DNA of 64,000 nucleotides. Source: Microbacterium commune. Lineage in GTDB: Bacteria; Actinomycetota; Actinomycetes; Actinomycetales; Microbacteriaceae. Made by a program: the position numbers and the translations under genes. Shown one piece after another: positions 53,587-63,970 of the stretch. The notes beneath the pieces are model-generated. The model did no database searches. It was not told the DNA's origin and saw only the letters and a list, made by a program, of their open reading frames with translations. Position 1 is the stretch's first letter. Each line of letters opens with the position of its first letter. Where the stretch lies: positions 1,907,382 through 1,971,381 of the forward strand of contig NZ_JACSPX010000001.1 in NCBI RefSeq assembly GCF_014836945.1. Direction: 5' to 3'.

Positions 53587-54162
53587 GTGCAGAAGCTCTC
53601 CCGCGATCGATTCGACGACGTTGCGCGCGCCACCGGACGCGTCGGCGCGCACCGCGCCGAGCAGCCGGGGATGAACGGTCTCGTCGTGCTGCTGTGGTCG
53701 GCCGCCGTCGCGCTCGTGCTCATCGTCTGCGGGATCTTCGTGTCGCTGGTGATGATGGATCGCATCTCGCTGTTCGGCGGAGACGAGGCGGCCCCGGTGG
53801 CGACCCAGCCCGGTGTCGTCGCCCAGGTCGACACGTCGTATCGCGTGCTGATCCTCAACGCCACGTCGGAGAAGGGGCGGGTCGCGGAGGTGCGCGAGAA
53901 GCTGCTCGCCGAGGGATGGTCGACCGACGACGTGTTCGGCAGCGACGGCGCGTCGCAGGAGTTCTCGAAGACGACCGTGTTCTACGTCGAGGATGCCGAC
54001 GAGGGGGCCGCCCTCGGACTCGCCGACGTGCTGGGCGGAGTCGATGTGCAGCAGAGCGATTTCTACGCCGCGATGAACGACTCCGAGCGACCGCAGCTTA
54101 CGGTCGTGATCGGCGTGGACGAGGCGACGTCCGACCCCGCCGCCGAGACGCCCGCGCCCTGA
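53587..54162 (+). CDS. LytR_C-domain membrane protein
   Basis: The 191-residue protein has a short N-terminus, one membrane helix (about residues 30-58) and an extracytoplasmic LytR_C domain (YRVLILNATSEKGRVAEVREKLLAEGWSTDDV). This corresponds to M. tuberculosis Rv0431. LytR_C domains are linked to cell-wall polymer assembly and envelope vesicle control. TAGCAT ends 6 nt before the GTG start. Confidence 0.85.
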   Translation: MQKLSRDRFDDVARATGRVGAHRAEQPGMNGLVVLLWSAAVALVLIVCGIFVSLVMMDRISLFGGDEAAPVATQPGVVAQVDTSYRVLILNATSEKGRVAEVREKLLAEGWSTDDVFGSDGASQEFSKTTVFYVEDADEGAALGLADVLGGVDVQQSDFYAAMNDSERPQLTVVIGVDEATSDPAAETPAP

Positions 54163-54190
54163 CGCGCGGTCCGTCCGTCCGGACGCGCAG

Positions 54191-54217
54191 CTTGCACTCT
54201 CATGGGTCGAGTGCCAG
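54191..54217 (+). promoter_or_regulatory. Second, imperfect CIRCE-like element overlapping the groL -35
   Basis: GCACTC (54194-54199), a 9-nt spacer and GAGTGC (54209-54214) copy the core of CIRCE exactly, with mismatches only in the outer three bases of each arm. The element contains the -35 TTGCAC (54192-54197). The -10 CAGACT (54215-54220) follows at 17 nt. HrcA binding here would block polymerase entry. Confidence 0.65.
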
Positions 54218-54224
54218 ACTGGTG

Positions 54225-55905
<1,681 letters not shown>

Positions 55906-55930
55906 TCCCGAGGATCTGAAGCACTGCTTC

Positions 55931-55961
55931 GAATGCCCCCTGCCTCCGGCAGGGGGCATTC
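55931..55961. terminator. Bidirectional terminator after groL
   Basis: A 14-bp perfect stem, GAATGCCCCCTGCC with GGCAGGGGGCATTC around a 3-nt loop, lies between convergent groL and the WXG100 gene. Confidence 0.85.
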
Positions 55962-55984
55962 TGCGTGCGTGGACTAGGCCTGCA

Positions 55985-56272
55985 TCAGCGGAACAGGCTC
56001 GCCGAGTACTGGTCGGCGTCGGCGTACTGCGCCGCAGCCGAGCCGAGCGCTCCGCTGATCGATCCCAGCACCTGCTCGACGTGCATCTGCGCTCCGCGCC
56101 ACTGCTCGCTGCACTGCTGGAACGCGGCGGCCGCGGTGCCGGTCCACGACGACTGCAGCTGGTTCAGCTGCGCCATGAGCGCGGCGGACTCGCTCTGCAG
56201 CCGTTCCATGGTCGCGTACGCGGCGCCGTTGGCGGCCTGGACGGCGTCGGTGTCGACGGTGAAGACGGACAT
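55985..56272 (-). CDS. WXG100 family protein (ESAT-6-like)
   Basis: The 95-residue protein is a helical hairpin with the WxG motif in LQSSWTGTAAAAFQQ at about residue 43, the size and layout of WXG100 type VII secretion substrates. No other type VII genes (EccC, EccB, EccD, partner WXG) are in the window, so the secretion apparatus must be elsewhere if it is secreted. GGAG precedes the ATG closely (AGAGGAGCCCC). It is alone, convergent with groL. Confidence 0.85.
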   Translation of the reverse strand: MSVFTVDTDAVQAANGAAYATMERLQSESAALMAQLNQLQSSWTGTAAAAFQQCSEQWRGAQMHVEQVLGSISGALGSAAAQYADADQYSASLFR

Positions 56273-56389
56273 GGGGGCTCCTCTCGATGGGGTTTCGAGA
56301 CTAGGAGGATGCCCGATGCGCCACGGCGCCTGTGCACGGCATCCGTGCACAAGTCGCCGTGGGCCGCGGATGTGCAGGGCGGGTCGTGC

Positions 56390-58108
56390 TCAGCGGTCCA
56401 GGCGCTCGATCGGCTGCGTCTCCTCCAGCAGATGCGCGGGAGTGGACCGGCTCGGGGCGAGCGGCAGCGCGACGATGAACGTCGCTCCGCCGCCCGGAGT
56501 CTCCTCGACCGAGACCGAGCCGTGCAGCGATTCGATGATCGACGCGACGATCGCGAGCCCCAGGCCCGACCCGCCGGTCTCCCTCGCACGTGAGGTATCG
56601 GCCCGCCAGAACCGCTCGAAGATCTGCTCGCGGATCTGCGGCGGGATGCCCTCGCCGTGGTCGACGATCGAGATGGTGCCCACGCCCCGGCTTCGATCGG
56701 CGCCCACGACGAGCTCGATCGGGCTGTCGCTGGGCGAGAACCGGCGCGCGTTGCCGAGCAGGTTCGTGATCACCTGCCGCACCTTGTTGTCCTCCCCGAG
56801 GACGATCGGGGGCGTACGCACCGGGGCATCCGTCGCCTCGGTGAAGTCGATCTCGGGAACGGGCACCGCCGTCTTCGGACGTCGCCGCAGGCGGGCCAGC
56901 GGGTTCGCCGGACGCGGCGTCTCGACGCTCGTCGGCGGCGCGGTCGGCGCGCTGATCGGCGCCTTCGCATGCAGCCGAGGCGCCGCGAGTTCGTCGGCCG
57001 TGGTGTCGATGACGGTGATCGTGCGTCCGGGGGCGGTCACCCGCAGGTCCAGAGCCGCATCCCGGGCGATGGGCCGCAGGTCGAGCGGCTCGATCTGCAG
57101 TTCCCTGGAGCGCTCCTCGTCGAGGCGCGCGAGGGCCAGGAGATCCTCGACGAGCACGCCCATGCGGATCGCCTCCTTCTCGATGCGCTCCATCGCCCGC
57201 GCGGTGTCCTCCTCGCCGGTGATCGCCCCCATCCGGTACAGCTCGGCATAGCCGCGCACGCTCACCAGCGGGGTGCGCAGCTCGTGACTGGCGTCGCCGA
57301 TGAATCGCCGCATGTTCTGCACGGTGCGGTCGCGCTGCGCGAGGGAGCGGTCGACGCGATCGAGCATGGTGTTGATGGCCGAGTTGAGCCGGCCCACCTC
57401 GGTGGTCGGCTCGAGGTCGGTGAGGCGCTGGCTGAAATCGCCGGCGGCGATCGCCATGGCCGTCGACTCCACGTGTCCCAGCCGGCGGAAGGTCAGGGTC
57501 ACGAGTCCGCGGGTGAGCAGCGCGGCGAGCAGGATGGTGACCAGGGCGACCGTGGTGTACACCGCGACGTAGGTGGCCACGATGCGGTCGGCCTCGTCGA
57601 GCGGCAGGGCGACGATCTGCACGTACGTGAGGCCCTGGGGCTCCTGCGCCGACTGCGCAGAGGCGACCGCGCTGTACGTCTCGCCGTCGTCGCCGTTCAG
57701 GGTGATCACCTGGTCGCCCTGCGCGACGGTGTCCTGCAGGGTGAAGACCTCGGGGAACTCGGGGCGAGGGCCGGATGCCTGACCGCCGGCCTCGGCCACG
57801 AACTCGCCGTTCGCCGTGTAGAACGCGACCATGAACTCGGTGGGGCGCGGTGCGACTTCGGTCGGCTCGAACAGCAGCCTGCCGCCGTCGGCCGACACGT
57901 CGAAGAAGCGCTCCGCCTGACCCGTGGTGGCGAGCGCCGGCAGCTGCGAGTCGATGTTGTTGACCATCGCGCCGCGCAGGATGGGCACCGTGCCGATGCC
58001 GGCGATCATCAGACCGAGGGCGAGCACGGCCACGGTGACGCCGGTGACCTTCGCGCGCAGGCTGATCCGCCGCCACCACCGGGTGACGGAGTCGGGCTCG
58101 CCTGCCAT
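56390..58108 (-). CDS. Sensor histidine kinase with extended catalytic domain
   Basis: The 572-residue kinase has a membrane helix (about 22-44), an extracytoplasmic region (45-178), a second helix (180-200), HAMP, HisKA with His275 in GDASHELRTPLVS, and an HATPase domain (NLLGNARRFS, DHGEGIP, GGSGLGLAIV). Between the start of the HATPase region and its N box lies an unusual 60-residue Pro/Ala/Arg-rich insertion (about 372-432). It pairs with the response regulator encoded just upstream and resembles mycobacterial TcrY/TrcS kinases. The stimulus is unknown. Confidence 0.9.
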   Translation of the reverse strand: MAGEPDSVTRWWRRISLRAKVTGVTVAVLALGLMIAGIGTVPILRGAMVNNIDSQLPALATTGQAERFFDVSADGGRLLFEPTEVAPRPTEFMVAFYTANGEFVAEAGGQASGPRPEFPEVFTLQDTVAQGDQVITLNGDDGETYSAVASAQSAQEPQGLTYVQIVALPLDEADRIVATYVAVYTTVALVTILLAALLTRGLVTLTFRRLGHVESTAMAIAAGDFSQRLTDLEPTTEVGRLNSAINTMLDRVDRSLAQRDRTVQNMRRFIGDASHELRTPLVSVRGYAELYRMGAITGEEDTARAMERIEKEAIRMGVLVEDLLALARLDEERSRELQIEPLDLRPIARDAALDLRVTAPGRTITVIDTTADELAAPRLHAKAPISAPTAPPTSVETPRPANPLARLRRRPKTAVPVPEIDFTEATDAPVRTPPIVLGEDNKVRQVITNLLGNARRFSPSDSPIELVVGADRSRGVGTISIVDHGEGIPPQIREQIFERFWRADTSRARETGGSGLGLAIVASIIESLHGSVSVEETPGGGATFIVALPLAPSRSTPAHLLEETQPIERLDR

Positions 58109-58130
58109 GACGGTCTCGGACCGGGGTCCG

Positions 58131-58823
58131 CTACGCGGACTTGCCGACCTTGAGCATGTAGCCGAAGCCGCGCTTGGTCTGGATCACCGATTCCTCGGTG
58201 TGCGGGTCGATCTTGCGGCGCAGGTACGAGATGTAGCTCTCCACGATGCCCGCGTCGCCGTTGAAGTCGTACTCCCACACGTGGTCGAGGATCTGCGCCT
58301 TCGACAGCACGCGGTTCGGGTTGAGCATGAGGTACTTCAGCAGCTTGAACTCGGTGGGGCTGAGCTCGATCGGCACCTTGCCGACGAAGACGTCGTGGGT
58401 GTCCTGGTCCATCGACAGCTCTCCGGCGCGGATCAGCGACTCCTCGTCGGTCTGCATCGTGCGACGCAGGATCGCCTGCGCACGGGCGACGATCTCGTCG
58501 AGCGCGAAGGGCTTGGTGACGTAGTCGTCGCCGCCCGAGTTCAGGCCCTCGATCTTGTCCTGCGTGTCGTCCTTGGCGGTGAGGAAGAGGATGGGCGCGG
58601 TGAAGCCAGCGCCGCGCAGGCGCTTGGTGACGCTGAAGCCGTTCATGTCGGGCAGCATCACGTCGAGGATGATGAGGTCGGGCTCCTCCTCGAGGACGGC
58701 CGAGATGGTGGCCGCCCCGTTGGCCACCGTCCGCACCGTGAACCCGGCGAAGCTGAGACCTCGGGAGAGCAGGTCGCGGATGTTCGGCTCGTCGTCGACG
58801 ACCAGGATTCGCGCATCAGTCAT
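58131..58823 (-). CDS. OmpR/PhoB-type response regulator
   Basis: The 230-residue regulator has phospho-acceptor Asp54 (IILDVMLPDMNG), Lys in VTKPFALDE and a winged helix with VWEYDFNGDAGIVESYISYLRRKID and TKRGFGYML, similar to mycobacterial TcrX/TrcR. CATAAT ends 6 nt before the ATG at 58823, so initiation is probably leaderless. The kinase gene follows after 22 nt, forming a two-gene operon. Confidence 0.92.
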   Translation of the reverse strand: MTDARILVVDDEPNIRDLLSRGLSFAGFTVRTVANGAATISAVLEEEPDLIILDVMLPDMNGFSVTKRLRGAGFTAPILFLTAKDDTQDKIEGLNSGGDDYVTKPFALDEIVARAQAILRRTMQTDEESLIRAGELSMDQDTHDVFVGKVPIELSPTEFKLLKYLMLNPNRVLSKAQILDHVWEYDFNGDAGIVESYISYLRRKIDPHTEESVIQTKRGFGYMLKVGKSA

Positions 58824-58878
58824 GCCCCCATTATGGTGACTTCGCCCCTGCATGCGCTGATTGTGTTCGGCGCGGGGG

Positions 58879-59415
58879 TCAGGATGCCAGGGCCGCGTCC
58901 ACCGCGACGGCGACGACGTCGTCGACCGGCGCGGTCGGGTCGACCGTGATGCGGTGCAGGAGCAGGCCGTCGCAGGCGGCCATCAGGAACGGCGCGCGGG
59001 CGGCCGCCCTGACACCGCCGAGTTCGAGCAGGATGCCGCGGATCCATGCCTCCATGCCCAGCCGCTGCGCGCGCAGGGGACGGGCGGCGTCCTCGTCCGC
59101 TTCGAGGAACAGCGCGTACCTCGCCCTGGTGCGACCGGCGAGGGGCCCCGACTGCACCTCGATCATCCGGCTGAGAGCGGCCACGAGCTCGTCGCGGGAG
59201 CGGATCGCAGGGGCCCCGGCATCCTCTCGCTCCGCGGTGGCCATCCACTCGATCACCCCGGAGACCAGGGCCGCCCTCGTGCGGAAATGATTCGACGTCG
59301 ATCCGGCGGGGAGGGCCGCCGCCGCGTCGACTCTGCCGTGCGTGAGCGCGCGGATGCCCTCGCTGCCGATGAGCTCGACGGCAGCCTCCAACGCGCGGCG
59401 ACGGGTGCTGCTCAC
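58879..59415 (-). CDS. TetR-family transcriptional regulator
   Basis: The 178-residue repressor has an N-terminal HTH (RRRALEAAVELIGSEGIRALTHGRVDAAAALPAGSTSNHFRTRAALV) and a helical ligand-binding C-terminal domain. The GTG at 59415 is used because GAGGG lies upstream and the HTH starts directly after it. It is divergent from an epoxide-hydrolase-like gene; two matching dyads in the shared promoter make that gene its likely target along with itself. The inducer is unknown. Confidence 0.88.
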   Translation of the reverse strand: MSSTRRRALEAAVELIGSEGIRALTHGRVDAAAALPAGSTSNHFRTRAALVSGVIEWMATAEREDAGAPAIRSRDELVAALSRMIEVQSGPLAGRTRARYALFLEADEDAARPLRAQRLGMEAWIRGILLELGGVRAAARAPFLMAACDGLLLHRITVDPTAPVDDVVAVAVDAALAS

Positions 59416-59431
59416 GAGGCGACCCTCTTCA

Positions 59432-59471
59432 CTACTACTTCCATAGTGACAAACTACTATGAAAGTAGTAG
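59432..59471. promoter_or_regulatory. Paired TetR operators in the divergent promoter
   Basis: A 40-bp inverted repeat has 16-bp arms (59432-59447 and 59456-59471, one mismatch) around 8 bp. Each arm itself contains a dyad ACTA-N6-TAGT (59434-59447 and 59456-59469). The dyad centres are 22 bp apart, two helical turns. The repeat overlaps a plus-strand promoter GTGACA (59446-59451), 17 nt, TAGCCT (59469-59474). Confidence 0.8.
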
Positions 59472-59521
59472 CCTGAGGTACAGGGCCGCTGCCGACCCGC
59501 TGAGCAACTGGGAGGCTCATC

Positions 59522-60445
59522 ATGGACGTACCGGCATCGCCGCAGCCGTCGCTTCATCGCGACTGGTCTCCTCCGCTCCCGATCGCGCCGGGCTTCGAGC
59601 ACCTGGTCATCGAGACTCCGGGTCTGCGCAGCCACGTCGCGGTGATGGGCGACGGGGAGCCGGTCGTGCTGCTGCACGGCTTCCCACAGCACTGGTGGGA
59701 GTGGCGACGCATCGCGCCGCGACTCGCCGCGCACGGCTACCGCGTGATCTGCCCCGATCTGCGCGGTTCGGGATGGACGGAGGCCGACGACCCCGAGATC
59801 GGTCGCACCTCTATGCTCGCCGACCTCGTCGCGGTGCTCGATGTGCTGCGCGTGGACAGCGCACACGTCGTCGGTCACGACCTCGGCGCCGTCGTCGCCG
59901 GCCAGGTCTCCTACGCGCATCCGGAGCGGGTTCGCTCGGTCGTGCAGCTCGCGGTGCCACCCGGCTTCATGACGTTCAGCACCAAGCTCCTCCCCGCCTT
60001 CACGCACATGCCCGCCCTGCTGAGGCATCGGCAGGGACGCTCGCTCTCTTGGCTGTTCGGCCCGCAGTACGCCGCGAAGCCCCTGACGGACGACGTCCTG
60101 GACGGGTACCTGCGGGTGCAGGCGCGTGCCGGGTTCGGCGCGGCCGTCCGCCGGCTCTACCGCGGCATGATCGTCCCCGAGGCGATCCGCCTGTCCAGCG
60201 GGTACTACCAGCGCCGTCGGCTGCGGCCACCCATGCTCGCGGTGTTCGGGCGTCAGGACGGACCGTTCGCCGAGCAGACGGTCCGCCGCATCTGTCGTGG
60301 CTCCGATCGGTACGCCGACCGCTTCGACCTGGCTTTCGTCGACGGCGCCGCGCACTTCATCGTCGACGATGCGCCGGACGCCGTCGCCGACCTCTGCCTC
60401 GACTGGTTCGCCCGCAACGCCGGCGTCGCCGCCCAGCGGGGGTAG
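59522..60445 (+). CDS. Alpha/beta hydrolase, epoxide hydrolase / haloalkane dehalogenase type
   Basis: The 307-residue enzyme has the oxyanion HGFPQHWWEW (residues 52-61), an aspartate nucleophile Asp120 in VGHDLGA and a catalytic histidine in DGAAHFIVDDAPD. An aspartate rather than serine nucleophile points to epoxide hydrolase or dehalogenase chemistry. It has no signal peptide. The promoter lies within the paired TetR operators, so the gene should be derepressed by the regulator's ligand. The natural substrate is unknown. Confidence 0.85.
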   Translation: MDVPASPQPSLHRDWSPPLPIAPGFEHLVIETPGLRSHVAVMGDGEPVVLLHGFPQHWWEWRRIAPRLAAHGYRVICPDLRGSGWTEADDPEIGRTSMLADLVAVLDVLRVDSAHVVGHDLGAVVAGQVSYAHPERVRSVVQLAVPPGFMTFSTKLLPAFTHMPALLRHRQGRSLSWLFGPQYAAKPLTDDVLDGYLRVQARAGFGAAVRRLYRGMIVPEAIRLSSGYYQRRRLRPPMLAVFGRQDGPFAEQTVRRICRGSDRYADRFDLAFVDGAAHFIVDDAPDAVADLCLDWFARNAGVAAQRG

Positions 60446-60454
60446 CCTCGCCTG

Positions 60455-60595
60455 ATGGACGACGTCGACGATGAACAGCGCGGCGACAGCGCCTGCTGGC
60501 TGTCGAAGGTGTGCCCCGAATGCGGGGCCCTGCTCGACGACCCCGCCGCGCCGTGCTGGCGCTGCGGCGTGAAGCCCGGCGCGGAGAGCCGCTGA
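60455..60595 (+). CDS. Small zinc-ribbon protein, 46 aa
   Basis: This 46-residue acidic protein has two CxxC knuckles, CPEC and CWRC, separated by 12 residues, making a rubredoxin-like or zinc-ribbon fold. A third cysteine lies at residue 14. TAGCCT (60443-60448) ends exactly 6 nt before the ATG, supporting a real leaderless gene. It lies 9 nt after the hydrolase gene and converges with the XPB helicase gene. Possible roles are metal storage or nucleic-acid/protein binding. Confidence 0.72.
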   Translation: MDDVDDEQRGDSACWLSKVCPECGALLDDPAAPCWRCGVKPGAESR

Positions 60596-60610
60596 GGTCG
60601 GTCCGGTGGC

Positions 60611-62251
60611 TCAGGCCGCCAGGTCCACGGCATCCATGATCGTGTAGCTGTACCCCTGCTCGGCGAGGAAGCGCTGCCGATTCTGCGCGTAGTCCTGGTC
60701 GACCGTGTCGCGAGCGATGAGGGTGTAGAAGCTGGCGGTGTGGTTCGACTGCTTGGGTCGCAGCAGTCGGCCCAGACGCTGCGCCTCCTCCTGCCGCGAG
60801 CCGAACGAGCCCGACACCTGGATCGCGACGGACGCCTCGGGAAGGTCGATCGAGAAGTTCGCGACCTTCGACACCACCAGCAGGGAGATCTCGCCCTCAC
60901 GGAACTGCCGGTAGAGCTCCTCGCGCTCATCGATCGGAGTCGCGCCGGTGATCTGGGGCGCGTTCAGCGCCTGCGACAGGCTCTCGAGCTGATCCAGATA
61001 CTGCCCGATGACCAGGATGCGCTCGCCGGGGTGCTTCGCTATCAGCTCGCGCACCGCGGTGATCTTCGCCGGGGCCGACGCCGCCAGGCGGTAGCGCTCG
61101 TCGTCGGTGGCGGCGGCGTACTCGAGCCGGTCGCTCGGCGGCAGGTCGACGCGGACCTCGTAGCAGGCCGCGGGGGAGATGAACCCCTGCGCCTCGATCT
61201 GCTTCCACGGCGCGTCGAACCGCTTCGGGCCGATCAGGCTGAACACATCGCCCTCCCGGCCGTCCTCGCGCACGAGCGTCGCCGTCAGGCCGATGCGGCG
61301 GCGCGCCTGCAGGTCTGCCGTCAGCTTGAACACCGGGGCGGGCAGCAGATGAACCTCGTCGTACACGATGAGGCCCCAGTCCATCTCGTCGAGCAGCGAC
61401 AGGTGCGCGTACTGTCCCTTCCGCTTCGCCGTGAGGATCTGGTACGTCGCGATCGTGACCGGCTTGACCTCCTTGGCCTGACCGGAGTACTCGCCGATCT
61501 CCTCGGGAGTGAGCGAGGTGCGCTTGAGCAGCTCGTCGCGCCACTGCCGCGCGGAGACGGTGTTGGTCACCAGGATCAGCGTCGTCGTCCTGGTCGCGGC
61601 CATCGCCCCGGCGCCGACGATCGTCTTGCCCGCGCCGCACGGCAGCACGACCACGCCTGAGCCGTCCTTCGAGAACGCGTCGACCGCCTGACGCTGGTAC
61701 GGCCGCATCGCCCAGCCGTCCTCGTCGAGATCGATCTCGTGCGGGGTGCCGGGGGTGTACCCGGCGAGGTCCTCGGCGGGCCAGCCGATCTTCAGCAGCT
61801 CCTGCTTGATCTGGCCCCGCGCCCAGGCGTCGATGACGTAGCTGTCGGAGGAGGGGTGCCCGACGAGCAGCGGCTGGATGCGCTTGTTGTTCGCCACCTG
61901 TGCGAGCACAGCGGGATCCGTGGAGCGCAGCACCAGCAGGCCCTCGTCGTCGCGCTCGATCACGAGCCGACCGTAGCGGTTCACCGTCTCGCGCAGGTCG
62001 ACCGCCACCGACGGCGGCACGGGGAAGCGCGACCAGCGGTCGAGGGTCTCGAGCATGTCTTCGGCGGTGTGCCCGGCTGCGCGGGCGTTCCACAGCCCCA
62101 GTCGCGTGATGCGGTAGGTGTGGATGTGCTCGGGCGCTCGCTCCAGCTCGGCGAAGATCGCCAGCTCGTGGCGCGCGGATTCCGCGTCGGCGTGCGCGAC
62201 CTCGAGCAGCACGGTGCGGTCGCTCTGGACGATCAGGGGGCCATCAGACAT
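60611..62251 (-). CDS. XPB-type DNA repair helicase
   Basis: The 546-residue superfamily 2 helicase resembles eukaryotic XPB/ERCC3 and M. tuberculosis Rv0861c. It has an N-terminal XPB-like domain (1-180), Walker A LPCGAGKT (about 203-210), DEVH box (298-301), a LTATLVREDGREGD motif with RED, and motif VI QRLGRLLRP. It probably unwinds DNA during repair. TAGACT ends 8 nt before the ATG. It lies 45 nt after its partner gene on the same strand. Confidence 0.93.
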   Translation of the reverse strand: MSDGPLIVQSDRTVLLEVAHADAESARHELAIFAELERAPEHIHTYRITRLGLWNARAAGHTAEDMLETLDRWSRFPVPPSVAVDLRETVNRYGRLVIERDDEGLLVLRSTDPAVLAQVANNKRIQPLLVGHPSSDSYVIDAWARGQIKQELLKIGWPAEDLAGYTPGTPHEIDLDEDGWAMRPYQRQAVDAFSKDGSGVVVLPCGAGKTIVGAGAMAATRTTTLILVTNTVSARQWRDELLKRTSLTPEEIGEYSGQAKEVKPVTIATYQILTAKRKGQYAHLSLLDEMDWGLIVYDEVHLLPAPVFKLTADLQARRRIGLTATLVREDGREGDVFSLIGPKRFDAPWKQIEAQGFISPAACYEVRVDLPPSDRLEYAAATDDERYRLAASAPAKITAVRELIAKHPGERILVIGQYLDQLESLSQALNAPQITGATPIDEREELYRQFREGEISLLVVSKVANFSIDLPEASVAIQVSGSFGSRQEEAQRLGRLLRPKQSNHTASFYTLIARDTVDQDYAQNRQRFLAEQGYSYTIMDAVDLAA

Positions 62252-62296
62252 AGCAGACCAGTCTACCTGGCACCGACGCCGGGGGCCTGAACCCGG

Positions 62297-63970
62297 TCAG
62301 CTCTGCGCCACCCGCACCGACACGATGCTGCGCACAGGGAGAGTGCGCTCGACATCCGCAGCCCGGTCCCTGCCGCGCAGGCGCCCGCCGCCGAGGCCCG
62401 ACGCCTCGAGAGTGAGCTCGCGTCGCGAGCCGTCCGGCATCGCGACCTCGACGATCACGACCGTCTTCGCCCGCACGGCGGCCTCCAGCTCGCGGTCGAG
62501 CCACGCCGCATCCGCATCCGGACCCTGGTGTGAGCGCAGCCGAGCGATCAGGACGTCGTATCCGCTGTCGTCCTGCACGTCGGCGTCGGCGGTTCGAGCA
62601 CGCCTCGCGGCGACGCTGCGGCCCTCGCGGTCGACGAGGGTCGCCGGGTAGCGGGCGTCCGTCAGTGCCCAGGCGACCGCCTCGGCGCCGACCCGCGAGA
62701 TCAGCGCGTCGTCCTCGCGGATCAGACCGAGCGGACGCAGGTTCCGATCGATCTCCATCGCCGCGAGCAGGTGCGCGTCTGCGCTCGTCACGACCGTGCC
62801 GCCCTCGGCATCCGGACGCACCCGGACGAGGCCGTGCCGCGCCGCCGTCTGCCCGACGAGGTACTCCAACGGCTGCGGAACGCCGGTCAGCGAGATCTCC
62901 TGCAGGAAGGCGAGGATGCCCTCCTCGGTGCCTCCCTCGACGAACGCGCGCGAGACCGACGCCGCGGTGAAGCGGTACGACGAGGCCTGCGCGGGATCGT
63001 GCTCTGTCATCGTGCGCAGGCGATTGTCCAGGGAGGGCTGCAGCGGTCCCGGGGCGATCGCGCTGAGATCGTTCTGCAGGAAGATCCGGTCGACCTCGGA
63101 GGGAAGCAGCGCCTGCAGCGCCGAACTGTCGAAGGGCTCACCGGTGTGCAGTGCGGCGCCCCACTCCGGCACCGTCCACCCGCCATCGGGCCCCCCGGCC
63201 AGCAGTCCGATCCGCCACGCCAGCTCGCGCAGGTGCGCGGCTCGTGCCGGCCAGTGCGGATCCCAGGGGTGCAGCAGCGGCCAGTCGGATGCCGCGGCGC
63301 CGCGGATGCCCGAAGCCAGCGAGTGCGCGAAGTGAGAGGCCACGTGCGCCCAGCGCTCGGGGAAGGAGGCATCCAGCCAGCGCTGCGCGTCGGCGGTGAG
63401 GCGCAGCTCCCGCTCGACGGGCCGCGCGAGATCCGCGAGCTCGGCGAGGTCGCGCAGCTCGTCGAGGTCTCCGTCATCGACCAGTCGGCGCTTCTCCGTT
63501 GCGCTCAGCGCCCCCGTCGCCACCAGCGCCAGCGGCGTCGTGCGGGCGGCGAGCAGCAGCTCTGCCAGCCCGCCGATCGTCGCGAACGCGCGCTCCGCGG
63601 CGCGCGCCGAGTCGATGTCGGATGCCGGCGCGGAGGGCGCATCCTCGGCATCCGGGATCTCGGGCAGGTCCTGGACGAGCGTGCGCACCGGGGGCAGCAT
63701 CCGTCCGTCGACATCGAGCAGCCCGAGCGCGGCATCACCGAGGCGGACGCGGTCATCCGGCGCTGCGGCGCGCAGCGCGCGCGCCTCGGCCCTGCTCAGA
63801 CGCGCCAGGGCGCGCTCGATCGACGCGGGTTCGAGAAGCGCCTCGGCGGCGTCGAAGAAGTCGGTCCACCCGACCTCGGGGCGCACGGCCCGCTCACGCA
63901 GCACCCGCTCCAGCTGCGCGTCGCTCGCCGAGGCGAGCTGGTCAGCCAGCGGACGGGCGTGTGTGCTCAT
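62297..63970 (-). CDS. Helicase-associated protein (XPB partner, Rv0862c-like)
   Basis: The 557-residue protein has no helicase ATPase motifs. Its C-terminal half (about 330-500) resembles the XPB N-terminal/helicase C3 domain: YLVGQTAARHGLVRVRPDAEGGTVVTSADAHLLAAMEIDRNL. Its N-terminal half is Ala/Arg/Leu-rich and helical. The same gene precedes the XPB helicase in M. tuberculosis (Rv0862c-Rv0861c), so the two probably act together. The start is an ATG near the window edge. Confidence 0.82.
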   Translation of the reverse strand: MSTHARPLADQLASASDAQLERVLRERAVRPEVGWTDFFDAAEALLEPASIERALARLSRAEARALRAAAPDDRVRLGDAALGLLDVDGRMLPPVRTLVQDLPEIPDAEDAPSAPASDIDSARAAERAFATIGGLAELLLAARTTPLALVATGALSATEKRRLVDDGDLDELRDLAELADLARPVERELRLTADAQRWLDASFPERWAHVASHFAHSLASGIRGAAASDWPLLHPWDPHWPARAAHLRELAWRIGLLAGGPDGGWTVPEWGAALHTGEPFDSSALQALLPSEVDRIFLQNDLSAIAPGPLQPSLDNRLRTMTEHDPAQASSYRFTAASVSRAFVEGGTEEGILAFLQEISLTGVPQPLEYLVGQTAARHGLVRVRPDAEGGTVVTSADAHLLAAMEIDRNLRPLGLIREDDALISRVGAEAVAWALTDARYPATLVDREGRSVAARRARTADADVQDDSGYDVLIARLRSHQGPDADAAWLDRELEAAVRAKTVVIVEVAMPDGSRRELTLEASGLGGGRLRGRDRAADVERTLPVRSIVSVRVAQS

